Below the pieces are notes generated by a model. The model was given only the letters and a program-made list of their open reading frames with translations, had not been told where the DNA came from and searched no databases. This document shows positions 26,601-36,467 of a stretch of DNA of 64,000 bases, one piece after another (the stretch's first letter is position 1; each line of letters begins with the position of its first letter). The translations under genes and the position numbers were made by a program. Source of the stretch: Armillaria gallica (taxonomy: Eukaryota > Basidiomycota > Agaricomycetes > Agaricales > Physalacriaceae); NCBI GenBank assembly GCA_037576215.1, contig JBANDB010000007.1, forward strand, positions 2,325,001 to 2,389,000, read 5' to 3'.

Positions 26601-27797
26601 CGGTGGCTCTGTGGAGTCTGGTGAATGTTGTGCGACCTTTGTGTTGGCGTTTGCGGAGGACTTGAAGGTGACGGCGAAGTATCAAAATTAAACACCTCTT
26701 CGCCAGCAGAAAACTGAACGGTATGGCAGGATTGAGAGTTTAGTGGGGTTCGTTCAATAAAGGGGTTATCGGCGTCAGAATGGAAAGGGCTTGGGGCATT
26801 TTGATGTCTGCGACGGCGACTAGATGGTGGTGGAGACTCATCAGTACGCTGTTCAGCAGAGGGTAGTTGAGTTGGAGTTCCTTGCTGATAATCTATTATT
26901 CCATAAGCTTGCTATACTTGGACAGATATTCAGATATGACATACCGGGTACGCGAAAAGTGAACTCCAATGCCCCTCCAGGATGCACTGTACGATCATCT
27001 GGTGTATCTGGGGGGGCAATGTCAGTGGATACTCCACCCCCGCGACCGCGACCACGACCACGACCACGACCGCTTCCACGACCTCCGCGACTTCCGCGAC
27101 CACGGCTACCACGGACACCGCGTGCCATCAAGAGAAATCAAAGATACTTAGAACTTGAGCGTCGCGTCTCAGTTTGAAGAGGTAGGAGAATTAATGCTCT
27201 GCCAAAGAAAAAGCTCTCATTTTATATTGAAAAAACACTACGACATTCGGTCCTGGTGTCAGCAATGGTGGAAACAGGGAGACATCGTGCCTTTGCGAAG
27301 CTCAATAGTACATGTCTTCAGAAATGATGGTTGGGAAGGAAAAGGGAGGCTAAAATATGTAAATTAAGTCAACGAGGGTGCACAATAGATAGATTGCGCA
27401 CCGTCACTGCAAAATTCGTGCCTATTTTACTTGCCATCATCCTCAAGGCCTTGGAGTTGGTTGAACAGGCAGCTGTGGCGGCAGTCAAGCCGAAGAGAAG
27501 TGTCACACATGTAGAGAATAGGCTGAAAGTATATGTATTGCGAGGCTACAGAGTAACGAAAGGAATTCCAGGTTGTACGGATGACGGATGGGAGTACGAC
27601 GACGAAGGAAAGGAGATTACGCGTTCGCTATCCTAATTTGGCATTCAGCCATGGCGAAGCCGAGCGTGAGCCACGTGCGCCGGCTTAAACTCGGCTTCAA
27701 GCCTTTGTCAGCCACGAGCCAAAATTACGGCTCGGCTAGGCTTAATGTGGCTCGGCTCGGCCCGCGCGCCATATTTAGCCGCGCCACGGCAACACTA
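23688..27797 (-). mobile_element. hAT-superfamily DNA transposon, copy 2 (intact-looking)
   Basis: This copy has the same 4,110-bp length and the same 20-bp inverted ends as copy 1, but opposite orientation. The sum of matching coordinates is 31100 outside the two indels and 31101 between them, which locates the differences to about 5987 and 7001 of copy 1. The transposase frame is open at both sites here. Near-identity points to recent movement. The insertion sits 62 bp beyond the stop codon of the 27860-29083 gene. Confidence 0.93.
23867..27128 (-). CDS. hAT transposase (BED zinc finger, RNase H-like core, dimerisation domain)
   Basis: This enzyme cuts and rejoins the element's ends. ATG 27128 gives MARGVRGSRGRGSRG and an RG-rich N-terminus. 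A polar region ends in KKKTKQTADIYPFFEEYEDR. The BED finger follows: YCILCK, an intron, then SENHGTWSTSYACD and RRHLYREHVALW. The catalytic core shows FTCDLWTNSNLVPFMAV, ISLDNASNNDTFMRFL, IRCFAHIVNLACKAVLGA and LLRDVITRWSSTLLMIDRAL. The C-terminus is VLKYWE, an intron, DNQHRYPTLFAFALDVLP, then SVPSERVFSSAKETDALRR and LSPEAMEALQMLKF. After about twelve introns I estimate 850-870 residues. All family landmarks are present and no stop interrupts them. Confidence 0.85.
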
Positions 27798-27859
27798 TAT
27801 GTATGTGCTTTTTAACTGTTTTTAAATGTTTTTGTATGATTAGATATAATCCAGTCTTA

Positions 27860-29083
27860 TCAAAATAATGTACGCCCAAATGAGTGAACAACACCTCCTT
27901 CAAAACCCTTTCCATCGCTACACCGCCCTCCCTTTCTAATAAAGCTATCATGGCCCTGATCCGGCGAACCTGTTGAGGACTCTGGAATAGTGTAGAGTGA
28001 CCTCTTCGAGAATTTGGAGAGGGTAACGAATGTCATTTTCGACGAGAATAATCGCTGAGCACGAGCGCGCGGCTGTGAATATGGATGTGGCTGTGACCGC
28101 AGTGGGGGTTTCGATGAACATTGAGATGTGAGGCGACAGAGTTCAGAGGAAATGGAGAGCGATGATGTGAGCATGCCCATTCCAGACGGCTCTGATGGTG
28201 GTGGCGGTGGTGGCGCCGGCGATGCAGTCTGGAGAGAGTTGGATGCGGGATGCCCGAGACCCAGGCCAGCTGGTTGTTTGCGAGAGTGTCGTCTCGGCTC
28301 AGGATTTGTGGAAGAAATTCGGGGAAGAACTGGAGGGGAACTGGACGGCATGTCGAATGTGGCGTTGCTCTCGCTCCACTGAGGGGAGGCGCCTAGGCCC
28401 CGGCCCTTGCTCCTAGTAATAGGAAGGGCGCGAAGGTCCACTTTAGCGTGCTCCTTGAAATCGTCGCCTGAAGCTACAGCCATCGTCAAAAATTGAAGGA
28501 TTGCTAATCGATATATACATACCTCTAATGGAAAAGGCCAGTTTTCCTTTAGATTTCGTAGGAAAAGCACCGGTGTCTGCAACACCGCAGCGTTTCGAAG
28601 CAGGCATGGCCGCTATGAGATCGCAGGTCAGTAGACGAAGGAGGGACCAATAAAATATACATGCCTTCATCAAGAGGAGCTCCTCTGGAACTCGGGTGAC
28701 CCAGGCCAATGCCTCTGTATAGCCCTAGCATGCACCGTTAGTAAGGTCACGGTTGCTCGTGATACGAAACGACGTACCCGACTTCGAAGAGCGACGGCGT
28801 AAGTTCGGAGAGGCCGAGGATGAAGAGGAAGGTAGAGGGACAGGGGAAGACGAATTGAGGCAGGATGTGGGTCTGGAGCATAAGTTGGGTGGAGTGGCCA
28901 CGGTGATTTGCGTCTCTTCTTGAGCAGTAGAGTTGAAGGGGAATGCGATACCAAGGCCTATGACGGCCTTGAAGGAAAAGAGCGACTGATAAAAGGGGTC
29001 AATTAAGGCATTTCGTGCAAGCAGAGGCGAATAACCTCTATGGTCGTTCTTGCTGAAGAAATAGCGTGATTGCAAGCAGACAT
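27860..29083 (-). CDS. Serine/proline-rich protein of unknown function
   Basis: ATG 29083 (MSACNHAISSARTTIE) is spliced (GTTATT...TTATCAG) to SLFSFKAVIGLGIAFPF and a Ser/Pro-rich stretch ending SPNLRRRSSKS. A second intron (GTACGT...TACAG) leads to ALAWVTRVPEELLLMK. A third gives AMPASKRCGVADTGAFPTK. A fourth (GTATGT...CTTCAG) gives GDDFKEHAKVDLRALPIT and the long last exon, with a seven-proline run and basic patches (RRHSRKQ, SQPRARAQR), ending HSFGRTLF at 27860. All joins are in frame, giving about 340 residues. It is probably largely disordered. The hAT copy lies 62 bp past the stop, so transcripts may now end inside the transposon. Confidence 0.55.
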
Positions 29084-29584
29084 AGTGACAGAAGAAGAAG
29101 AAGGCGGAGATATGTGTGGAGATATGGGAATAAATGGGAGAGAAACACTACGAGCCAGTCGTAGATGGTGGTAAGAAGGCAAGAAGGGGGAATGACAATT
29201 CCAGAAGCGCGTGTCTTGGTAAGCAACTCAAACATGTGACCGTGTTAAGGTTAGGGTCTCAGAATCTGCGCTGGATCTCAGCAGCCACAAGAAGACTGCA
29301 CAGTGCAAGAAGAGTGGTTCAACTTCAAAGATTAAAATACATGTAATATCCAGTATCGTGGAAACTAATAGCAAACCAAAAATTCGCAGCGCACACCCTC
29401 CCATTTTGGGACTCGAGGATAGTCCGAACCCATAATGCTGCTACAACTGTCATTACTTTTCACATTGAACCATCGAGATCGGTAGGAGCAAGTAGCTTGC
29501 TTCTACTTACCTGAGCTGTATTAGCGAAGATGGCCAATCAATCCAGTCTTCCAGTCTTCCGAAAGCGAAAACTTTTGTTACCCG
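29084..29584. other. Intergenic upstream of the Ser/Pro-rich gene
   Basis: No gene is supported. A hydrophobic frame on the minus strand (29038-29235) has no spliceable continuation and probably is not translated. Confidence 0.45.
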
Positions 29585-29709
29585 ATGCTGTGCGTCCACA
29601 CCTCACGTCTGAGGATAGAGCGCACAGCATTGCTCTCGCCAGGAATCGAACCTAGCATTAGAAGCAATGAGCATAGCTAATGCGCTTCGCCATTGTGCCA
29701 AAAGAGAGC
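29585..29709 (-). repeat. tRNA-like pol III cassette 1 with attached hairpin (SINE-like)
   Basis: Read on the minus strand, 29709-29632 folds like a degenerate tRNA. The ends GCTCTC and GAGAGC pair, an A-box-like block reads TGGCACAATGG, and a B box reads GGTTCGATTCC. The anticodon arm is about 6 nt too long and gives no clear anticodon. Directly after it lies a hairpin (29630-29585) with a perfect 10-bp outer stem (ATGCTGTGCG/CGCACAGCAT) and an inner CCTCA/TGAGG stem around GACG. Cassette 2 at 33406-33529 repeats this arrangement. Confidence 0.6.
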
Positions 29710-30838
29710 TAAGCAGTCCTGTGATAGTTAGCTCATGATGATGATCTGATGCATAGCTTCACACCCTTCCGATAACAAAAGATAACTTCCTCTGTCCTCC
29801 AAGCGTAGCTGCGCACCGTATAGTAAAGAGTATGCTCTTATGGATAGTGACATGCAGTTTACGACCCTTGGATTACAATGCACACACAGCTATAGAAGAT
29901 GAAGATAAATGTAAATACGCATGAAAACTGTTGATTGACTGCGAAATTACATGAATTCGGAGCTGAAATTAGCGGCCATGCAACAAAAGCGGCAGCATCT
30001 GTCTGTCTAGTCGTGGATATCTTGTTCTACAACAAATGCGCTCGCCGGCGCCAAAGTCGATGTTGTGAAGAGAGGGGCGTCTACCCTGGTAGTCATCACT
30101 GTGTTGTGAGTATGTTATTACCGCGTTCAGAACATTGAACCTACGTTATTCGTATGTCTTAATCGAATCATCCATCTCTGTGTTCACGAAACGGCGTCAT
30201 ACGAGGCTGTCCGCAAATTCATTCCTGGCGAACGACACCATCAGAGGGCACAAGCGCGTGAGCTTGTGGCGTTGATAAATTCAGCCTGTTCGCTTTTCGA
30301 AGAGATCGAAAGGTTACAGACAGGCATCAAGGCAAACACGAAACATAAATTTTCGAGGCGCAAGTAACTTCTCTCTCGTCATCTGTACTGGAGAGCTTCT
30401 AGAATACTTTCTGGTAGTCAAGGTGGTTGCTTCGGATGATCTAGAACTCGGGCGTGATGAATTAATCAACTCTAAGCCACCAGTGACGAGACGAGGGAAA
30501 AGGCTGCGAGTAAGTAAATTGAAAATGCCGGGACAAAACGACCGCTCTTCTCACGGTCAGTCTGGACCCACAGTCACCCACACTGACCCGGCATTGTGAC
30601 GCAAACGAGTCAGTTTCCGGAACGCGTAAAACCGAACTCTGACCCGCCAATGCTAAGCACTTACGCCATGAATCAAATTCTCCGACAGGAAGATGTCAAC
30701 CGAGGTTCGTGCGATCCATTATGATATACGCTTGGTACGTGTAGAAAGCTTCTTCACCTTCGAGGCCGTCTGTGCAGTTGCCATGGTCAATAATCACGCA
30801 CAGAGAACATAACGTCACCCACACCCCCTCCCGAACCG
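29710..30838. other. Intergenic; possible short gene remnant
   Basis: No gene can be completed. A frame at about 30170-30367 (plus) reads SYEAVRKFIPGERHHQR, then ELVALINSACSLFEEIERL, and stops. It looks protein-like but has no ATG or clear upstream exon, so it may be a remnant. Confidence 0.35.
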
Positions 30839-30846
30839 TATAAAAG
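30839..30846 (+). promoter_or_regulatory. TATA box of the 65-residue protein gene
   Basis: TATAAAAG lies 42 bp before the ATG at 30881. The related locus at 35430 keeps the same motif, TATAAAAGG, before its decayed copy. Confidence 0.55.
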
Positions 30847-30880
30847 GATCGCCCACTCTGTAAGGATCCACAGCACCAAC

Positions 30881-31078
30881 ATGTCTGCCCCAGAAACCGC
30901 TACCAAATTCTCCTCTGCTGAAACTTCCTCCGTCACTGGCGGTCAACTCGTCGGACGCTCCAACAAGGGCGCCGTCGCACCCAAAGAAGCTTTGAAGCTC
31001 CGTTTGGACCTCAACCTCGAGGTGGAGATCGCCATCCAGGCCAAGGTCAACGGCGACATCACCCTCTCCCTCCTGTAA
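30881..31078 (+). CDS. Small 65-residue protein with alternating charged/hydrophobic strand
   Basis: This is a single-exon frame from ATG 30881 (MSAPETATKFSSAETSSV) to 31078. The first 30 residues are Ser/Thr/Ala-rich. The rest is an alternating polar/hydrophobic run (LKLRLDLNLEVEIAIQAKV) ending NGDITLSLL, suggesting a long amphipathic beta strand. A decayed copy at 35458-35664 keeps most residues. A TATA box precedes it. I recall similar short basidiomycete proteins but know of no established function. Confidence 0.6.
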   Translation: MSAPETATKFSSAETSSVTGGQLVGRSNKGAVAPKEALKLRLDLNLEVEIAIQAKVNGDITLSLL

Positions 31079-31933
31079 GAGAGGTCTTGCTTCCTTGAGC
31101 GTCCTAATGCTGACCGTTTGATTTTTAGTGAGTAAATGTGCTCGCATCCGAAAGATGGTATTTAGAGCGTGGTTGTCATGCTTAGGTGAGATCCGCCGTT
31201 CCGAGCCCAGTTCTTTTTCAGTAATACTGACATTCGTTGCGACGCTAGCACAATGCATTTCTTGTACCTTCACTCCATCCTCCGTATATTGATGACAGTA
31301 TTTACCGATGTTCTTTGCCTAGTACTACGAGATATCAGGTTTTTGGGGATTATGCAGTAAGAGCTGAATATACGCACATTCATCTGAAAGCGCAACGCAT
31401 GCAGCAAGAGCGCGAGTGGTCTGGAATGGTGCCGCTCAAATTCGCAAGGGAAAATACCAACATCGGAGCTATCCAAGAAATGTGCAGTGGCATACTTGAC
31501 CGTCCACCTGTATCCTCATGCACGGAACTCATGAACGGCCTCGTCAAAACATGCAGTCATTGTTTAGTAGGAGACAACAACGAATCCTCGGGCCTCAGGG
31601 CCAAGTCGACCAACTCTTCGTCAAGGTCTACCTGCAAGAACCGCCGCCGCCGAAACTGCAAAAGCAACTGAGCCGCGAGACCAGCGGTACCACGGCGTAG
31701 TCTAACCGTTTCTAAGAAAATAGAAGATTCTCCGAGCTGCCAACCCGTCAGGCGCTCCGCCTCACTCCTCGTCGTCATCCAGTGGCCAGAAACTGATAGA
31801 TGGCTGTTTCGCAACCTTTATTTTCGTCAGACATGCTATTCGAGCAGCAATATAATAAATAATCCCTCACCATATTTGATCAAACGATGTCCCAGAGGTC
31901 TTCGAGTGCACAGCAGAACTAGTGAGGGAAAAT
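31079..31933. other. Intergenic; one short unassigned frame
   Basis: This is downstream of the 65-residue gene and of the convergent EMG1 gene. A 60-residue frame (31518-31700, plus) ends QLFVKVYLQEPPPPKLQKQ and could be a gene remnant. Nothing else is supported. Confidence 0.4.
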
Positions 31934-32950
31934 TCAGTGACAATCAAACAACGTAGAGGTTTTCGGGACCTTGCCACAAGCAACGCTAGCACTTAGTGGG
32001 TACTCGCTGATACTTATTTTCTCGTCAACGTAGGCGTCCGCAAAGTCGTCCCTTCCACGGGCCATAGCACCTACGAAAACAGCAATGTTATGAGTCTGAG
32101 GTAGCGTGGGTAGGTATTGTGAAAGGCGCTGCGATTTGGCGTCACCCGAAAGAGTCAGCTTAATGGTATTCGGTGGGAAGTGGTCGACGACGGGGTTCTT
32201 GATGACCTTTAACAACTTTTCTGGACCATTGACACCACGAATAAATAGTTTGTGGAGGAGTTGCACTGAATAGAAACCCATGTTAGCCAAGGAAAAAGAA
32301 TACAAAAGATTTGAGACGCACCCATCAACCCACTGAACCGCTTGAACGTCCTCGGTATCCTAATATGCGGATTGACTTCGATGAGCACGCCTTTCGCAGT
32401 ATGAATGTACACTTGAAGAAGGCCAGCTTTGTTCAAGGGCGAGTCTAAGAGAGTCAACAGGCACTAAGAAAATCAACCGTCAGAGCACAAAAGACAGAAA
32501 AGGACTGACCTGATGCGTAATATCAGGTCTAGCATCTGCGATATCCCTTCCTGTCTTGGCAAGGATACCCTGGTGGTCGTCGCAGTTGAGCAAGGTATAC
32601 TTGACGTCGCCCTCGCCTCCTTTGCCATGTTTGCCGCCCTTTGCATTCCCGCTCGAGATACGATAAGCTTCCAAGCAAGCCTGCTCCAAGACTACGAAAA
32701 GACGCCGTTGAGACGTGGCTGCTACGCCCTTGGGCACATGCGCCTGTACAGGGAGCATCAGCGGGTTAGGGTTGGGCACGAAGGGCTCTGCCTTGAGCCT
32801 GAGCGACGTCGGCGTAGCGAGCTTTTGCATCTTGGATGCAGGAAGTGGTCGAGTAGGCCTATCCGTCGTCGTCCTCGCCCGTTTCAAGATAGTAATTCCG
32901 GCACTGCTACCGCTCCCGGCCTCGTTTCTTTCCTCATCGATAGTCTGCAT
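31934..32950 (-). CDS. EMG1: EMG1/NEP1 rRNA pseudouridine N1-methyltransferase
   Basis: This SPOUT-class enzyme methylates a hypermodified pseudouridine of 18S rRNA and is needed for 40S subunit assembly in the nucleolus. Three exons join cleanly: 32950-32510, 32463-32322 and 32265-31934. Motifs include [30 protein letters not shown], then [20 protein letters not shown] and [20 protein letters not shown], and in the last exon [36 protein letters not shown] and [14 protein letters not shown] chose ATG 32950 ([12 protein letters not shown]): the frame stays open upstream but has no other ATG. The basic, Pro-rich N-terminus of about 90 residues is longer than the core needs. Confidence 0.93.
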
Positions 32951-33405
32951 ATCGTGCAACTTGTTCTCTTGGTTCAGATCCTGAGTCGCGAATAGGGCTA
33001 TCCTGGCGTCGACGTTGTAGCGAGCGTTCGACGAGGCTGGATTTAAGTCGTGATGGTGGTGTCGGTACAAGGTCCCAATCAGGAAGCTTCACAAAAATGA
33101 CGCCTCATATGGAATAATACCACTACGTCACTTTTCGAATACTCATATCGCATTCCGTATCTCGACTCCTACGGCTATCTTAACCAGATAGCGCTAGCGC
33201 TCGCTCAGCCATTGAACAAGACGTCTAGTGGGAGGCTTGAATAACAAAAGATGCGACACCGTTTACTTTGAAATTCAGTTGCAACATACAATTGGGAGTC
33301 AGGAGTAGGATGGCCAGGCTCCAGGGACCAGCATCCCGACCGGCAACACGCCGCAACAGACCACTGGGCAGTATATAAGAAGAAAGGCCAAAATGTAGTA
33401 ATTGT
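32951..33405. other. EMG1 upstream region
   Basis: No gene is seen. The non-ATG upstream extension of the EMG1 frame reaches 33070 and is more likely 5' UTR. Confidence 0.45.
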
Positions 33406-33529
33406 CGCGGTGCATTGTGCCCCCCACGTCTGAGAGGTAAATGCACCGCGAGCGCTCTGACTGGGAATCGAACCCAGCATCCGAGGCATAGCCAACACTC
33501 ACGCTTTACCGATAGGCCACCACAGAGCT
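33406..33529 (-). repeat. tRNA-like pol III cassette 2 with attached hairpin (SINE-like)
   Basis: On the minus strand, GCTCTG...CAGAGC closes a tRNA-sized fold (33528-33454). It has the A-box-like TGGCCTATCGG, the B box GGTTCGATTCC and a good T arm (CTGGG/CCCAG), but the anticodon stem pairs poorly. The following hairpin (33450-33406) has a perfect 10-bp stem, CGCGGTGCAT/ATGCACCGCG. Its core shares CTCAGACGTG with the hairpin of cassette 1, while the stem sequence itself differs. Confidence 0.62.
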
Positions 33530-33865
33530 ACGCGTCCTTGAGTACGCCAAGATCAATAGAAATACTCCTTGGTGATTGGGAACTCGACTGAACAAGCATG
33601 CTACTCGCTAGCGCTGAGAGAGACGATGAAGGCAAGAAAAACACTCCTAGGATATTTACAGCAGCCAAAGAGGCCATTTTATTAAGGCATACCAAACAAA
33701 TTCGAACATGTCAGACCAGGGTTAGTAAACGAGACATAGAGCTGCATGCGCGACCCTAGTCGTAACGTAACAATGATAACATGCAAGGCTTGTGCCAACA
33801 GTGGTTGGCCTTGGAATGGGCAAAGACCAAAATTTTTCACCCATACCTTACTGCAATATGTCGAA
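33530..33865. other. Spacer between tRNA-like cassettes
   Basis: I see no gene. It may hold the 3' body of a SINE that starts at the third cassette, because ATTTTGGTCTTT here resembles ATTTTGGCCTTT beyond cassette 2. Confidence 0.35.
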
Positions 33866-33938
33866 CCCTCTGGCTGGGATTCGAATCCAACCAATGACAG
33901 CCGTGCTAGCACGCTTCTCCGATACACCAATCGAGAGA
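33866..33938 (-). repeat. tRNA-like pol III cassette 3 (degenerate)
   Basis: On the minus strand this stretch carries the A-box-like TGGTGTATCGGAGAAGCG and the B-box-like GGATTCGAATCC, spaced as in cassettes 1 and 2. CTCT/AGAG pairing closes the ends. No attached 10-bp hairpin is seen. It is probably an older member of the same family. Confidence 0.5.
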
Positions 33939-35429
33939 TGAGTATAGATGACGTCGGGTAGGCCATATTGCCGTAGATTCGTTTATGTAAACCAAATACC
34001 TCTGTGTCTGTAATGGAAAGTAGACCATCAGCTCGTCAATTCCTTAGAGTCTGAGAAACATAGAGCCACCATAGATCAACAATGGCGGTAAGTCGGCGTG
34101 GAACCCAGTGTTTCGGCCGGTAACTGTCCGCAACAGGTTAATGACGCAAACTTGTCTGCTTTGCACCGTCTGTTCCGAGTGTGTTTTGTCGTCTTGTATC
34201 TGTTATTTGTACTGATGGTCTTCATCCAGCGCAGAAACTATACCTCTGACACTATCAATTTGTAACCCTTATTCCTTCAGCAGACTCTCATGCACTACGT
34301 ACCTTGACATCTTTATAATTCCACTTCTATGGCCAGACTTATAAGAACCTGTTTACATTCATTCATTGTAACGGAAATCAACCCAATAGCCCAAACTTCA
34401 ACGCGAGCGAAATAGTGCTTTGAACCTGCCCTTATTTCGCGAGCAGCAGCTCGGCTCAGACTGCCAGGCATTGTAGTGACAGTCCGAGAATGTGCTGATC
34501 AGTCTCGTTCAAATATGGCTCAGAGCTTACCAGGATCGCTGTATCCTTTGTGCAGTAGAAGTTTTGATTTTGAGCAACTTAGTGATAAGTATCACAAGTA
34601 CAGGCGAATATTTACCACGTACGGTCATGCAACAGGGGACAGCCATGAATCCTTGCTGGAACCTGCAATCAATTAAGTATAGCTTTATCAATGGGTCATC
34701 CTGCGCAATCCTTTTACGTGTCTTACCGTCACCATAGAGACCAACAAATAGACGGTCAACATTTCAGGGCGAGACTGTATTCGGAGGAAACGGAGCGTCC
34801 GATCCTCAGGGAAGGCCGATCAAAGCCCTGCCCACTGGTAGAAGAAGGCGAGTCGTCAGAACGTGTAGTCCCACACCCTGTCAGAAGTCGGCGGACGATG
34901 ACAGGAGCGAGAGAACATGGCGGCATTGGCGACATTCGGCAACTTTGCCTTAGGAAGTGAGCGGCAAGTTTCTAGGGCAGACTTCGGTCATGGCGCAGGC
35001 CACTTACGAGAGCGTTAGGAAGACGTGTCTTCTACTCGTATTTTCCTGATTCTGAATTCTGAGGATTCCAAATGTTGAGATCTGTCACTTCCGGAAGTAG
35101 AACCTCACCGCCAAATGTCGTAACGTATGACGGAACATGCAAATACTTCTCAGCGACCACTGTGTGCCTACGGCGGAAAACCTGGACCTACAAAGATCTA
35201 TACATCTTTGTATAAGCAACATGAAGGTGCCGATAGAAGAACTGTGAAGTACTTCACCAAATTGCACGCCACGCCCCATATCATCAGCCGACAGACGCCA
35301 TGTTCGCACTGAGTCATGGAAGTACCTATAGGTCGTGCTTAGTGCCTTCCTTCCACCTGATAGAAGTCCAAGTCGTTACAACGAGGCATCCGTCTTACGG
35401 ATAGTGGAAATCGCACACATCGAATCTCA
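33939..35429. other. Long non-coding stretch, no gene seen
   Basis: I found no frame with splice support, no tRNA and no clear repeat beyond the neighbouring cassettes. Confidence 0.45.
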
Positions 35430-35437
35430 TATAAAAG
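35430..35437 (+). promoter_or_regulatory. Retained TATA box before the decayed small-protein copy
   Basis: TATAAAAG sits at about the same distance from the coding remnant as the TATA box at 30839. Confidence 0.45.
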
Positions 35438-35457
35438 GTAGCCTCTCCTCGACTTAT

Positions 35458-35664
35458 GACAGCGCCCCGGAAACTGCTACCGAATTCTCTTCTGCTGGAA
35501 CCCCCTCCATCGCTTGTGGAGAACTTGTCGGATGCTCCAATAAGGGAGCCGCCGCACCCAAGGAAGCTTTGAAGCTCCGTTTAGACCTCATTCTCGAGGT
35601 GGAGATCGCCATCCAAGCCAAGGTCAACGGCGACATCACCCTCCGAGTCACCTTCCTCCTATAA
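35458..35664 (+). pseudogene. Decayed copy of the 65-residue protein gene
   Basis: The frame SAPETATEFSSAGTPS, GELVGCSNKGAAAPKEALK, then LRLDLILEVEIAIQAKV and NGDITLRVTFLL parallels the gene at 30881. The old start is still visible as ATG at 35456, but two extra bases put it out of frame. No other in-frame ATG precedes the sequence. The end is extended by RVTF. Similarity continues into the 3' flank (CTTCCTTG.GTGTCC). Confidence 0.65.
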
Positions 35665-36467
35665 GTGGATTATTACTTCCTTGGGTGTCCCCGTTGGGTT
35701 ACAGTGAGTAGATATTCTGCCGTGTACACAAAGATAGATTGGGATGCAAGGAATTAAGGGTCTCCGGTGAGTTTCGCATCTGTGTTCGACTTCGGGTATA
35801 GTGATACTATCGGAAGCAATGTTGTCCATTACTTGCGATGGCACCGCCAAAATTCGGATTACCTGTATCACCGTCTGTTAGATTGCCCGCTACAATGGAA
35901 ATATATCAAACAGTTTTATACCTATTGTGATGGATATAAATGTCAGTGATATTGAGGACTTTGATGCATTTGATATCGAGTGTATATACCTTGATGGAGT
36001 ATATCGTTGCAACCTGGCACTGATGCCTAGCGATTGAGCATGCTAGTGCATGTACACCGGCTAGCCATAGACGGAACTCATCATTGGATTGCCACCAAGT
36101 ACAGCTCGGTAAAATGAATGACTGGCCTCCACACAATGATAAGAATTCAGTCATTGAAAGCAGATGATGGACGTACACCAGGTATCAGAAATCTTTCCCG
36201 AAAGACGCGGAACTAAACCCACACCCAGCTTGATAACAACATGCTAGCAAACCTAAAAGAAGACCCGTCCGAGAATCAAATCTCCCACCTCGGAATCCTC
36301 TGACCAAGGGCCTTGATCGCACTTTACCGTGCTATTGTTCGACATCCACACATCCACGATCCTCGCGGCACAACCCGCATTAGGAACCTTCAAAGATGGT
36401 TCACATCAGCTTGATATCGAGTTTCGATTTGGTTCAACATTACACGGCGAAGGACGAACCAAACTGC
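35665..36467. other. Intergenic downstream of the acyltransferase gene
   Basis: No gene is supported. Confidence 0.45.

Noticed and set aside
29038..29235. Hydrophobic N-terminal exon of the 27860-29083 gene
   Set aside because: The frame ends in a stop with no donor that joins to the next exon. ATG 29083 splices in frame instead.
29632..29709. Functional tRNA gene
   Set aside because: A and B boxes and end pairing are present, but the anticodon arm is too long, no anticodon fits, and a related hairpin-linked cassette occurs at 33406-33529. A repeat derived from a tRNA fits better.
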